Below, one piece after another: positions 29,385-37,566 of a DNA stretch of 64,000 nucleotides. Made by a program: the position numbers and the translations under genes. Numbering within the stretch: the first letter of the stretch is position 1; the number at the start of each line of letters is the position of its first letter. The DNA comes from Sphingobium bisphenolivorans (GTDB lineage Bacteria; Pseudomonadota; Alphaproteobacteria; Sphingomonadales; Sphingomonadaceae), in the NCBI RefSeq assembly GCF_000412635.1, contig NZ_ASTG01000009.1:1-64000 (forward strand), given 5' to 3'. The notes under the pieces are model-generated. The model was not told the origin of the DNA. It made no database searches and saw only the letters and a list, made by a program, of their open reading frames with translations.

Positions 29385-30704
29385 ATGAGCACCGAAACCC
29401 TCACCCAGCCCAAGCTGTCCGACATCCGTTCGGAAGGTTATTTCACGCGCAACCTGGCCGACGCCGATCCGGCGGTCTTTGCTGGCGTCACCAAGGAATT
29501 GAAGCGCGAGCAGAACCAGATCGAACTGATCGCGTCGGAAAATATCGTCTCCAAGGCGGTGCTGGAGGCGCAGGGTTCGGTCTTCACCAACAAATATGCC
29601 GAGGGCTATCCGGGCAAGCGCTATTATCAGGGCTGTGCGCCGTCGGATGAGGTCGAGCAGCTGGCGATCGACCGCGCGAAGCAAATCTTCAACTGCGGCT
29701 TCGTCAATGTGCAGCCCCATTCGGGCGCGCAGGCGAATGGCGCGGTGATGCTGGCGCTGACGAAGCCTGGCGACACCATCATGGGCCTGTCGCTCGACGC
29801 CGGCGGTCACCTGACGCATGGCGCCAAGCCGGCGCTGTCTGGCAAATGGTACAATGCCGTGCAGTATGGCGTGCGCGAGGACACGCACCTCATCGACTAT
29901 GACGCGCTCGAAGCACAGGCGATCGAGGCCAAGCCGACCCTGATCATCGCCGGCGGTTCGGCCTATCCCCGTCACCTCGACTTCGCCCGTTTCCGCGCCA
30001 TCGCGGACAAGGTGGGCGCGTTGCTGATGGTCGATATGGCGCACTTCGCCGGTCTGGTCGCCGGTGGCGCGCACCCGACTCCGTTCGGTTTCGCCGACGT
30101 GGTGACCACTACGACCCACAAGACCCTGCGCGGTCCGCGCGGCGGCATGATCCTGACCAATGACGAGGCCATTGCGAAGAAGATCAACTCTGCGGTGTTC
30201 CCGGGCCTTCAGGGCGGCCCGCTGATGCACGTCATCGCTGCGAAGGCGGTCGCGTTCGGCGAGGCTCTGCGCCCCGAATTCAAGACCTATGCCCAAGCGA
30301 TCGTCACCAACGCCAAGGCGCTGGCCGCCAAGCTGGAGCAACGCGGCCTGGCGGTCGTGTCGGGCGGCACAGACACCCACCTCGCGCTGATCGACCTGCG
30401 GCCCTATGGCATTTCCGGTAAGGACGCGGACGAGGCGCTGGAGCGCAGCTTCATCACCTGCAACAAGAATGGCGTGCCCGGCGACCCGCTGCCCCCGACC
30501 AAGACCAGCGGCATCCGCGTCGGCTCACCCGCCGGAACGACGCGCGGCTTCGGCGTGGCCGAATTCGAGGCGATCGGCGACATGATCGCGGACGTTCTGG
30601 AAGGGCTGCGCGATCATGGCGAGCATGGCGATGCCGCCGTCGAAGCCAAGGTGCGCGAGCGGGTTTCGGCGCTGTGCGCCCGCTTCCCCATCTACGAGGG
30701 GTAA
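29385..30704 (+). CDS. glyA: Serine hydroxymethyltransferase
   Basis: Converts serine and tetrahydrofolate to glycine and methylene-tetrahydrofolate, feeding one-carbon metabolism. The 439-residue PLP enzyme shows [15 protein letters not shown], the [15 protein letters not shown] block, and the PLP-binding Lys246 in [15 protein letters not shown] ribosome binding site AAAGGA precedes the ATG. It is the middle gene of rpiB-glyA-nrdR. Confidence 0.97.
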   Translation: MSTETLTQPKLSDIRSEGYFTRNLADADPAVFAGVTKELKREQNQIELIASENIVSKAVLEAQGSVFTNKYAEGYPGKRYYQGCAPSDEVEQLAIDRAKQIFNCGFVNVQPHSGAQANGAVMLALTKPGDTIMGLSLDAGGHLTHGAKPALSGKWYNAVQYGVREDTHLIDYDALEAQAIEAKPTLIIAGGSAYPRHLDFARFRAIADKVGALLMVDMAHFAGLVAGGAHPTPFGFADVVTTTTHKTLRGPRGGMILTNDEAIAKKINSAVFPGLQGGPLMHVIAAKAVAFGEALRPEFKTYAQAIVTNAKALAAKLEQRGLAVVSGGTDTHLALIDLRPYGISGKDADEALERSFITCNKNGVPGDPLPPTKTSGIRVGSPAGTTRGFGVAEFEAIGDMIADVLEGLRDHGEHGDAAVEAKVRERVSALCARFPIYEG

Positions 30705-30710
30705 GCCTCT

Positions 30711-31172
30711 TTGCGTTGCCCCTTCTGCGCTCATGACGACAGCCAGGTAAAGGACAGCCGACCGACGGAGGATGGCGCCGCCATCCGCCGTCGCCGGCAA
30801 TGCGAGGCCTGCGGCGCGCGTTTCACGACCTTCGAGCGCATACAGTTGCGCGACATCTGGGTCGTGAAGAGCGAGGGTCGCAAGGAAGCTTTCGACCGCG
30901 ACAAGCTCGCCCGCTCGATCGGTATCGCCTGCCGCAAGCGGCCGATCGATCCGAGCCGGCTGGAAAAGCTGATTTCCGGCATCCAGCGTCAGCTGGAGAC
31001 ATCGGGCGATGGTGAGGTGCCCGCACGCGCGATTGGCGAGATGGTGATGGAGGGACTGAAGCGCCTCGACAGCGTGTCCTATATTCGCTTCGCCAGCGTG
31101 TATAAGGATTTCACCGACGCGCGGGATTTTGAGGATTTTGCTTCGACGGTGAAGGAGGTCGGGAGTGAGTGA
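30711..31172 (+). CDS. nrdR: Transcriptional repressor NrdR
   Basis: Zinc-ribbon/ATP-cone repressor of ribonucleotide reductase genes. The 153-residue protein has C3-P-F-C6 and C31-E-A-C34 as the zinc ligands, the [18 protein letters not shown] stretch, and an ATP-cone from about residue 46 to 136. The start is TTG at 30711, six bases after the glyA stop. It gives the family's fixed N-terminus (MRCPFC), so the rare start codon is well supported. In relatives an RNA methyltransferase gene follows; here a GIY-YIG cassette is interposed. Confidence 0.95.
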   Translation: MRCPFCAHDDSQVKDSRPTEDGAAIRRRRQCEACGARFTTFERIQLRDIWVVKSEGRKEAFDRDKLARSIGIACRKRPIDPSRLEKLISGIQRQLETSGDGEVPARAIGEMVMEGLKRLDSVSYIRFASVYKDFTDARDFEDFASTVKEVGSE

Positions 31173-31222
31173 GGTCCCAGCTTAACTGGCTGCGACAACC
31201 TTAGCTCTTACACCTTCCCGCC

Positions 31223-31249
31223 TCCGTTCGGTTCGAGCTTGTCGAGAAC
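31223..31249. repeat. Left inverted-repeat arm flanking the GIY-YIG gene
   Basis: The 15 bases TCCGTTCGGTTCGAG at 31223-31237 recur as their exact reverse complement at 31565-31579. The inner GTCGAGAAC at 31241-31249 recurs inverted at 31528-31536. This copy is 27 bases long and lies 10 bases before the ATG of the GIY-YIG domain. Confidence 0.85.
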
Positions 31250-31259
31250 AAAGCACAGC

Positions 31260-32309
31260 ATGAGTTTCTGGGTTTACATCCTTCGCTGCAACGACGGCAC
31301 CTATTATACCGGTCACACGGATGATCTGGACCGTCGCTTTGCTCAGCATCAGGCAGGCGAGATTCCAGGCTATACCCACGACCGCCGGCCGGTCGAACTG
31401 GTGTTCAGCGAGGCTTTCACCGACAGGATAGACGCGCTGGAGCGGGAACAGCAAGTGAAGGACTGGTCACGCAAGAAGAAGGAGGCGCTGATCCGCGGGG
31501 ATTGGGCGGACGTTTCCGAGGCTGCCCGTTCTCGACCGCGCGTCTCGACTTCGCTCGACACTGGCTCGAACCGAACGGAAGATAAAGAACTGGCCCAGCC
31601 CTCCCCCGTCATCGTCCTCGTCCGCCCGCAGCTTGGCGAGAATATCGGCAAGGCGGCGCGCGCCATGCTGAACTTCGGGCTGACCGAGATGCGGCTCGTA
31701 TCCCCACGCGACGGTTGGCCCAATCCCGACGCGGGGCCGTCGGCGGCTGGTGCTGATGTGGTGCTGGACAAGGCGGAGTTGTTCGAGACGCTGGCCGACG
31801 CCGTGGCCGATTGCGCGCATGTCTATGCGACCACCGTGCGCAAGCGTGGCGTGACGAAGCCGGTTGTGACACCCGAAGAAGCCGCTCGGGAGATTCATGG
31901 CGCCACGGGCCGCTCCGCCTATGTGTTCGGGCCGGAGCGGTCGGGGCTGGAAACGGAGGATGTGGCGCTCGCCCGAAAAATCCTGACCGTGCCGATCAAT
32001 CCGGAGTTCGGATCGCTCAATCTGGCGCAGGCGGTGATCCTGTGCGCTTATGAATGGTCGAAACAGGCTTCACTGGAACAGCCTACCCTGGTGGATTTGG
32101 GAGAACCTGCGCCGCAGGCGGAACTCGAAGGGATGATCGAGCAGTTCGAGACGCTGCTGGAAGGTGCCGGCTATTTCTTTCCGCCCGACCGCGCACCCGC
32201 GACGAAGCGGACCTTGCGCAATCTGCTGACAAAGCCGGGCTGGAACCATCTGGAGGTCCGCACCCTGCGTGGGGTGTTGTCGGCGCTGGGCAATCCTCGG
32301 TCGCGCTGA
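31260..32309 (+). CDS. Fusion of a GIY-YIG nuclease domain and TrmJ-type tRNA (Cm32/Um32) methyltransferase
   Basis: One 349-residue open frame with two parts. Residues 2-80 are a small GIY-YIG endonuclease domain (WVYILRCNDGTYYTGHTD, Arg25/Arg26, Glu63 in EREQQVKDW), the YhbQ-like type. Residues of about 116-349 are a SPOUT RNA methyltransferase of the TrmJ group (VIVLVRPQLGENIGKAARAM, motif GPERSGL, INPEFGSLNLAQAV), which 2'-O-methylates tRNA position 32. The linker (about 88-112, STSLDTGSNRTED) is coded by a repeat copy. No ATG, GTG or TTG occurs in frame between the domains, only CTG at 31590, so TrmJ seems to depend on the upstream start. A TTG at 31239 would lie in the left repeat and is less likely. 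A sequencing error hiding a stop is possible. Confidence 0.85.
   Translation: MSFWVYILRCNDGTYYTGHTDDLDRRFAQHQAGEIPGYTHDRRPVELVFSEAFTDRIDALEREQQVKDWSRKKKEALIRGDWADVSEAARSRPRVSTSLDTGSNRTEDKELAQPSPVIVLVRPQLGENIGKAARAMLNFGLTEMRLVSPRDGWPNPDAGPSAAGADVVLDKAELFETLADAVADCAHVYATTVRKRGVTKPVVTPEEAAREIHGATGRSAYVFGPERSGLETEDVALARKILTVPINPEFGSLNLAQAVILCAYEWSKQASLEQPTLVDLGEPAPQAELEGMIEQFETLLEGAGYFFPPDRAPATKRTLRNLLTKPGWNHLEVRTLRGVLSALGNPRSR
31528..31579. repeat. Right inverted-repeat arm, coding for the fusion linker
   Basis: This 52-base stretch carries GTTCTCGAC at one end and CTCGAACCGAACGGA at the other, both exact inverted matches to the left arm at 31223-31249. Between them is an extra CTCGAC-rich segment with its own dyad (TCTCGACTTCGCTCGACA). 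It is read in frame as the linker between the two protein domains. Confidence 0.85.
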
Positions 32310-32361
32310 CTCCTCGCTTTCCTCCCGATCAGCGCGATATTATCGAGAACTCGGCGGGGCG

Positions 32362-32383
32362 CTCGACAAGATCGAACCGAACG
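32362..32383. repeat. Third copy of the GIY-YIG-flanking repeat, downstream of trmJ
   Basis: The reverse complement of this 22-base stretch, CGTTCGGTTCGATCTTGTCG plus AG, matches the left arm (31225-31246) with one mismatch. A GAGAAC at 32345 may be part of the same unit. It lies between trmJ and the convergent chorismate mutase gene. Confidence 0.8.
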
Positions 32384-32395
32384 AAAGTGGGGAAC

Positions 32396-32695
32396 TTAGG
32401 AACTCCTCAGCCGGTCGAATTCCGCCATCTCATAGGCGATGGAGGCTTCGACCAGTTGCTCCCACAGCCCGGCAATCACACCAGCGGGCGCACCCAGCCG
32501 TTCCGCCTCGGCTCCAGCGTTTGCGATCACCTCAGCCTTCCGCCCTTCATCCCGCACCGCACCGCGTTCCGGCTTGATCCGGGCAGCGGCGCGCATATGG
32601 GCGAAGCGCTCAGCCAACAGCGCGACAAGCTGGCGATCGAGTTCGTCCACGCCTGCGCGGACTTCGGCCATGGTCGTATAGCTTTCGGGGTCCAT
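32396..32695 (-). CDS. Chorismate mutase, AroQ type
   Basis: Converts chorismate to prephenate for Phe and Tyr synthesis. The 99-residue protein starts MDPESYTTMAEVRAGVDELD and is all-helical. It shows the conserved pattern VRAGVDELDRQLVALLAERF, then RIKPERGAVRDEGRKAEVIA and the C-terminal helix WEQLVEASIAYEM, as in stand-alone AroQ enzymes. The open frame reaches upstream to 32851, but the extra residues are Cys/Arg-rich and not family-like, so the ATG at 32695 was chosen. Together with aroA in this window it belongs to aromatic amino-acid synthesis. It is divergent from rpsD. Confidence 0.9.
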   Translation of the reverse strand: MDPESYTTMAEVRAGVDELDRQLVALLAERFAHMRAAARIKPERGAVRDEGRKAEVIANAGAEAERLGAPAGVIAGLWEQLVEASIAYEMAEFDRLRSS

Positions 32696-32850
32696 GCGCA
32701 CGCTGCCTAAGCCGCGAAACCGGCCCTGTCGAGGGTTGACATGCATCCTTCCCTTCTCCATAGGCGCCGCTTCGCAATTGGCTCCGCATCCCGGTGAAGC
32801 GGTGGCCCTGCCCCTGAGACATGGACAGCAGGCGATGACCGGGAAAGACA

Positions 32851-32873
32851 TTCACCCTTCCATGGAGGGTGAA
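32851..32873 (+). promoter_or_regulatory. Hairpin in the rpsD leader
   Basis: TTCACCCT and AGGGTGAA form a perfect 8-bp stem around the loop TCCATGG, about 31 bases upstream of the rpsD start. There is no T tract after it. S4 controls its own mRNA in several bacteria, so a regulatory leader is possible but not shown. Confidence 0.4.
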
Positions 32874-32904
32874 CAGACGTTGTTAGTGATTGTAAGGAAT
32901 TATC

Positions 32905-33519
32905 ATGTCGAAGCGTTCCAGCGCCAAGTATAAACTCGACCGCCGCATGGGCGAGAATATCTGGGGCCGCCCGAAGAGCCCGGTCAACAAGCGTGAATAT
33001 GGCCCCGGTCAGCACGGCCAGCGCCGCAAGGGCAAGATGTCCGACTATGGCATCCAGCTGCGCGCGAAGCAGAAGCTGAAAGGCTATTATGGCGACATCA
33101 CCGAAAAGCAGTTCAAGAAGAACTATACCGAGGCTGCCCGCATGAAGGGTGACACCGGTCAGAACCTGATCGGCCTGCTGGAGCGTCGCCTGGACGCCGT
33201 CGTCTATCGCGCCAAGTTCGCTCCCACCATCTGGTCGGCGCGTCAGATCGTTTCGCACGGCCACATCTATGTGAACGGCGTGAAGTGCAACATCGCCAGC
33301 CGTCTGGTGAAACCGGGCGACGAAATCACCCTGGGCAAGAAGGCGCAGGAAATGGCGCTGGTTCTGGAGGCGCAGAGCCTGCCCGAGCGCGACATCCCCG
33401 ATTATGTTTCGCCTGACGGCAATGCCAAGGTCACCTATGTTCGCGTGCCGTCGCTGGACGAGGTGCCCTATCCGGTGAAGATGGAACCGAACCTGGTCGT
33501 CGAATTCTATTCGCGCTGA
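32905..33519 (+). CDS. rpsD: 30S ribosomal protein S4
   Basis: Primary 16S rRNA-binding protein that starts assembly of the 30S subunit. The 204-residue product has [36 protein letters not shown], the S4 RNA-binding module [20 protein letters not shown] and the C-terminal VEFYSR. The ribosome binding site AAGGAA lies a few bases before the ATG. It stands alone between a leader hairpin and a clear terminator, as is common in alphaproteobacteria. Confidence 0.97.
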   Translation: MSKRSSAKYKLDRRMGENIWGRPKSPVNKREYGPGQHGQRRKGKMSDYGIQLRAKQKLKGYYGDITEKQFKKNYTEAARMKGDTGQNLIGLLERRLDAVVYRAKFAPTIWSARQIVSHGHIYVNGVKCNIASRLVKPGDEITLGKKAQEMALVLEAQSLPERDIPDYVSPDGNAKVTYVRVPSLDEVPYPVKMEPNLVVEFYSR

Positions 33520-33544
33520 TCGATCGGTCCTACGAGACAAATGG

Positions 33545-33572
33545 AAAGGCGGTCCTTCGGGGCCGCCTTTTT
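33545..33572 (+). terminator. Intrinsic terminator after rpsD
   Basis: AAAGGCGG at 33545-33552 pairs with CCGCCTTT at 33563-33570, followed by more T residues; loop TCCTTCGGGG. Confidence 0.85.
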
Positions 33573-33629
33573 CGTTTGTGCGTGTGACAGGCTGCTGGCA
33601 TCAAGCTCTATCCTGTCTTTTCAAGGCCC

Positions 33630-35285
33630 TTGCCCATGCGCGCATTGCTCATCCCCTCCCTGATCGCGCTTTCTGCCGGTGGAGCGGCAGTGGCCGCGCC
33701 GGTCGGCAACGCCCCCTCCATCGAGACGATGAAGCAGGTGGTGAAGGAGATATCCTCCGACGCCTATGAGGGCCGGGCACCCGGAACAGCAGGAGAGGAA
33801 AAGACGCTCGCCTATCTGGTGCAGCGGTTCGAGGCTTTGGGCCTGAAGCCCGGCAACAAGGGCAGCTGGTTCCAGGATGTGCCGCTGGTGGAGATCGACG
33901 CGAAGAATGTCTCACCGCTGACCTTCACGGGTGGAAAGACCGCCGTCTCCGCTATCTATGGATCTGAAATGGTGATCGCCACCCACCGCACCGGCCAGGC
34001 GCACATCGACGTGAAGGACAGCCCGGTTATTTTCGTCGGCTATGGCATCAACGCGCCGGAAAAGAAGTGGAACGACTATGCCGGCGTGAATGTGAAGGGC
34101 AAGACCGTCATCATCCTGGTGAACGATCCGGATTATCAGGCGCCGACCCTGCGCGGGCCCTTCGGCGGACGCGCCATGACCTATTATGGGCGCTGGACAT
34201 ATAAGTTCGAGGAGGCCGCGCGGCAGGGCGCCACGGCGGCGATCATCGTGCATGATACCGTGCCGGCCGCCTATGGCTGGAACGTCGTGCAGTCGAGCTG
34301 GACCGGGGCGCAGCATGTTGCCGACAGCGCCAACGGCAATGCCGATCAGTCCGCCGCGATCGGCTGGATCCAGAAGAGCAAGGCAGCGGCGCTGATGGCA
34401 AGCGCGGGGCTCAACCTCGACGCGCTGAGCGCGGCGGCGAAGAAGCGCGGGTTCAACGCCGTGCCGCTGAAGGGCGTGAAGGCCAGCATCTCCTTCGACA
34501 ACGCCATCCGCAAGCATAGTTCCAAGAATGTCGTCGCGCTGCTGCCCGGCAAGGCAAGGCCGGACGAATATGTGCTCTATGCCGCGCACTGGGATCATCT
34601 CGGCCGGTGCGAGGCCGCGCCCGATGGCGACGACATCTGCAACGGCGCGATAGACAATGCGACCGGGACGGCCGCGCTGGTGGCGCTGGCGGAGGCGAAT
34701 GTGAAGGCGGGGCCCACCGACCGGAGCCAGCTGTTCCTGGCGGTGACGGCGGAGGAATCCGGGCTGCTGGGGTCAGCCTATTATGGCGACCATCCCGTCG
34801 TGCCGCTGGGCCGCACCGTGGGCGGCGTCAATATGGATGCACTCAGCATGGCGGGTACTGCGAAGAATGTCGTGGTGATCGGCAAGGGCAAGTCGCAACT
34901 CGACGCCTATCTCGACCGCGCACTGACCGCTCAGAAGCGCGTCGCCAGCATGGAGCCGACGCCCGAAAAGGGATTTTACTATCGATCGGATCATTTCAGC
35001 TTCGCCAAGCATGGCGTGCCGATGCTCTATTTCGAAGGCGGGCAGGATCTGGTGAAGGGTGGCCCCGCTGCCGGCGCGAAAGCGGCGAAGGACTATGAGG
35101 AGCATCGCTATCACGGTCCCAAGGATGAATATGATCCCGATTGGGACTGGAGCGGGGTGAAAGCCGACCTCAAACTCTATTATGATGTCGGCCGCGCCCT
35201 CGCCAACACGACCGACTGGCCGAACTGGGTGCCGGGCGACGAATTCCGCGCGATCAGGGACCGGAGCCGAGCGGGCGTGAAATAG
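33630..35285 (+). CDS. M28 family zinc metallopeptidase, secreted
   Basis: Probably an exported aminopeptidase. The 551-residue protein has a signal peptide (MPMRALLIPSLIALSAGGAA; a start at the second Met is possible), a protease-associated insert at about residues 110-250 (VIFVGYGINAPEKKWNDYAG), and the M28 catalytic part. Zinc-site motifs are visible in order: YAAHWDHLG, GAIDNATGTAAL, TAEESGLLGS, GGVNMDALS and RSDHFSFAKHGVP. This is the usual layout of sphingomonad M28 peptidases with a PA domain. It stands alone after the rpsD terminator. Confidence 0.92.
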   Translation: MPMRALLIPSLIALSAGGAAVAAPVGNAPSIETMKQVVKEISSDAYEGRAPGTAGEEKTLAYLVQRFEALGLKPGNKGSWFQDVPLVEIDAKNVSPLTFTGGKTAVSAIYGSEMVIATHRTGQAHIDVKDSPVIFVGYGINAPEKKWNDYAGVNVKGKTVIILVNDPDYQAPTLRGPFGGRAMTYYGRWTYKFEEAARQGATAAIIVHDTVPAAYGWNVVQSSWTGAQHVADSANGNADQSAAIGWIQKSKAAALMASAGLNLDALSAAAKKRGFNAVPLKGVKASISFDNAIRKHSSKNVVALLPGKARPDEYVLYAAHWDHLGRCEAAPDGDDICNGAIDNATGTAALVALAEANVKAGPTDRSQLFLAVTAEESGLLGSAYYGDHPVVPLGRTVGGVNMDALSMAGTAKNVVVIGKGKSQLDAYLDRALTAQKRVASMEPTPEKGFYYRSDHFSFAKHGVPMLYFEGGQDLVKGGPAAGAKAAKDYEEHRYHGPKDEYDPDWDWSGVKADLKLYYDVGRALANTTDWPNWVPGDEFRAIRDRSRAGVK

Positions 35286-35367
35286 CCTAGGTCAAGCTTT
35301 TGCCGCTGTCATCGCGACCATGTTCCTGTAGAGGGCAGGCAAGCATCCCGCAGACAGGAGCAAGCCC

Positions 35368-36354
35368 ATGACTTTCCGTATGCCTGCCGAATGGGCACCG
35401 CATGAATGGACCTGGATCGGCTTCCCGACCTATCCCGACGAGTGGCCCGGCGCATTTGACGAGGCGCGGCGGCAGATCGCCGACTTCGCGAGCGCCCTTC
35501 ATGCCGACGGCCGGGGCGAAGAGGTGCGGCTGGTTGCTGCGAATGAAGCGGACGCGGATGTCGCGCGCCGTCTTGCGGCGCCAGGCGTCACCATCGTCGT
35601 GCAGCAATTGGGCGATGTTTGGCTGCGCGATACGGCGCCTATCGCGGTGCTGCGCAGGTCGGAGCGGGCGCTGGTGGACTTCGGCTTCAATGGCTGGGGC
35701 GGCAAATATCAGATGCCGGGAGACGAGGATATCGGCGCGCGGCTGGCCGCGACGACAGGCCTGCCCACCTCGACCCAACATTGGGTGTTCGAAGGCGGCG
35801 CGGTGGACACGGACGGCACCGGCCTGTTCGTCACAACCGAGCAATGCCTGCTCAACCCCAACCGTAATCCGGAACTGGACCGGGGCAAGATCGAGACGCT
35901 GCTCGCCGGATCGCTGGGCCTCTCGGACATGCTGTGGCTGGGCGACGGTCTGCTGAACGACCATACGGATGGCCATGTCGACAATCTCGCCCGGTTCGTG
36001 GCGCCCGGCGTTCTCGCGCTGCCCGAAGCGAGCGCGGAGGATGACCCGAATGCGGCCATCTATGCCGACGCACGGGCGCGGGCGAAGGCGCATGGGGTGG
36101 AGGTCGCGTCTATCCCCTCCCCAGGCCGCGTCGTCGTGGACGGCGAAGTCATCCCGGCGAGCTACATGAACTTCTACGTCGGCAATGCCGCCGTCATCGT
36201 GCCGATCTATGCGCAGCCCAACGATCAGGCGGCGCTGGATGCGTTCAGGCCCTTCTTTCCGGGGCGGGAGATTATTGGCCTGCGCAGCGACGCCATCCTG
36301 TCCGGCGGCGGCAGTTTCCATTGCTGCAGCCAGCAGATGCCGCTGCCTGGATGA
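35368..36354 (+). CDS. aguA: Agmatine deiminase
   Basis: Hydrolyses agmatine to N-carbamoylputrescine and ammonia in putrescine synthesis. The 328-residue protein belongs to the peptidyl-arginine deiminase fold: MPAEWAPHEWTWIGFP at the start, VWLRDTAPI, FNGWGGKY, the HTDGHVDN motif and nucleophile Cys319 in GGGSFHC. The stop overlaps the ATG of a small membrane gene (ATGA), and N-carbamoylputrescine amidase follows, so the two pathway steps are in one unit. Confidence 0.95.
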   Translation: MTFRMPAEWAPHEWTWIGFPTYPDEWPGAFDEARRQIADFASALHADGRGEEVRLVAANEADADVARRLAAPGVTIVVQQLGDVWLRDTAPIAVLRRSERALVDFGFNGWGGKYQMPGDEDIGARLAATTGLPTSTQHWVFEGGAVDTDGTGLFVTTEQCLLNPNRNPELDRGKIETLLAGSLGLSDMLWLGDGLLNDHTDGHVDNLARFVAPGVLALPEASAEDDPNAAIYADARARAKAHGVEVASIPSPGRVVVDGEVIPASYMNFYVGNAAVIVPIYAQPNDQAALDAFRPFFPGREIIGLRSDAILSGGGSFHCCSQQMPLPG

Positions 36355-36704
36355 GCGCAATGCTGGCGCTGCGGGCGCTGATCTCCGGCATCATCATCGC
36401 CATCGTCTCGGTCGTGTCGCGCCGCTATCCGGGGCTGGGCGCGCTGATTGCATCGCTGCCGCTGATTTCCGTACTGGGGATGATCTGGCTCTGGCACGAC
36501 CGGCCCGATCCGGAGAATATGGCGCGGCATGCGGAGGCGACATTCTATTATGTCATCCCGTCGCTGCCGATGTTCCTGATCATCCCGGCACTGCTTCGCC
36601 GGGGAATTTCCTTTACGCCGGCGCTGATCGCCGGTTGCGCGCTGACGATCCTACTCTATCTCCTCACCGTAGCCATCGCCGCCCGCATGGGCATCCGCCT
36701 CTAG
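36351..36704 (+). CDS. DUF3147 family membrane protein
   Basis: A 117-residue protein with four hydrophobic segments and short loops (MLALRALISGIIIAIVSVVS at the start), matching the DUF3147 type of small membrane protein. The ATG at 36351 overlaps the aguA stop; an earlier start at 36321 is unlikely. It lies between the agmatine deiminase and N-carbamoylputrescine amidase genes. A role in polyamine or agmatine handling is suggested only by position. Confidence 0.8.
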   Translation: MSAMLALRALISGIIIAIVSVVSRRYPGLGALIASLPLISVLGMIWLWHDRPDPENMARHAEATFYYVIPSLPMFLIIPALLRRGISFTPALIAGCALTILLYLLTVAIAARMGIRL

Positions 36705-36717
36705 GGACCCGAAGTTC

Positions 36718-37566
36718 ATGACCAAAGTGACCGTCGCCGCGCTCCAGCTCGCCTTTTCCGACGACCGCGCGGACAATATCGAGATGGCCGCGGGCCATGT
36801 CGTCAAGGCCGCGGCAAGAGGCGCGAAGATCATCCTGCCGCCCGAACTGTTTGAGGGCCCCTATTTCTGCAAGGTCGAGGAGGAGGCGCTGTTCGCCAAC
36901 GCGCTGCCGCTTAACGAACACCCCGCCGTGCAGGAAATGCGCAAGGTCGCGAAGGCGGAGGGTGTCTATATCCCGACGAGCTTCTTCGAACGCGACGGGC
37001 AGCATCATTATAACTCGCTCGCCATGATCGACGACGAAGGCGAGGTGATGGGCGTCTATCGCAAGAGCCACATTCCCGACGGGCCGGGATATGAGGAGAA
37101 ATATTATTTCCGGCCGGGCAATTCGGGCTTCAAGGTGTGGGAGACGAAGGTTGGCACCATCGGCGTCGGCATCTGCTGGGACCAATGGTATCCCGAAGCC
37201 GCCCGCGTCATGGCGCTGATGGGTGCGGAACTGCTCTTCTACCCGACCGCGATCGGATCGGAGCCCTATGACGCCGACCTCGACACAAGCCGCATGTGGC
37301 GCCGGGCGATGCTGGGGCATGCCGTCAGCAACTGCATGCCGGTCATAGCCGCAAACCGCATCGGCGAGGAGGACGGGCAGAAATTCTATGGCCACAGCTT
37401 CATCAGCGACGAATGGGGCGATTTCGTCGCTGAGGCCGACGCAAGGGACAGCGGCGCGCTGGTCGCGACGCTTGATCTGACTCAGGCGCGCAAGCACCGC
37501 GCAGGCATGGGCTTCTTCCGCGACCGGCGGCCGGAGCTCTACGCCCGCATCGCTCAGGACATCTGA
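36718..37566 (+). CDS. aguB: N-carbamoylputrescine amidase
   Basis: Releases putrescine, CO2 and ammonia from N-carbamoylputrescine. The 282-residue nitrilase-fold protein has the Glu-Lys-Cys triad: Glu43 in ILPPELFEGPYFC, Lys116 in YRKSHIPDGPGY and Cys153 in GICWDQWYPEAAR. The phrase IPDGPGYEEKYYFRPGN is typical of AguB rather than other carbon-nitrogen hydrolases. It starts 13 bases after the DUF3147 gene. No arginine decarboxylase is in the window, so agmatine must come from elsewhere. Confidence 0.95.
   Translation: MTKVTVAALQLAFSDDRADNIEMAAGHVVKAAARGAKIILPPELFEGPYFCKVEEEALFANALPLNEHPAVQEMRKVAKAEGVYIPTSFFERDGQHHYNSLAMIDDEGEVMGVYRKSHIPDGPGYEEKYYFRPGNSGFKVWETKVGTIGVGICWDQWYPEAARVMALMGAELLFYPTAIGSEPYDADLDTSRMWRRAMLGHAVSNCMPVIAANRIGEEDGQKFYGHSFISDEWGDFVAEADARDSGALVATLDLTQARKHRAGMGFFRDRRPELYARIAQDI

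Noticed and set aside
29073..30380. Reverse-strand open frame of 435 codons opposite rpiB and glyA
   Set aside because: It is the antisense shadow of glyA in GC-rich DNA, rich in Arg, His and Gln with no recognisable domain.
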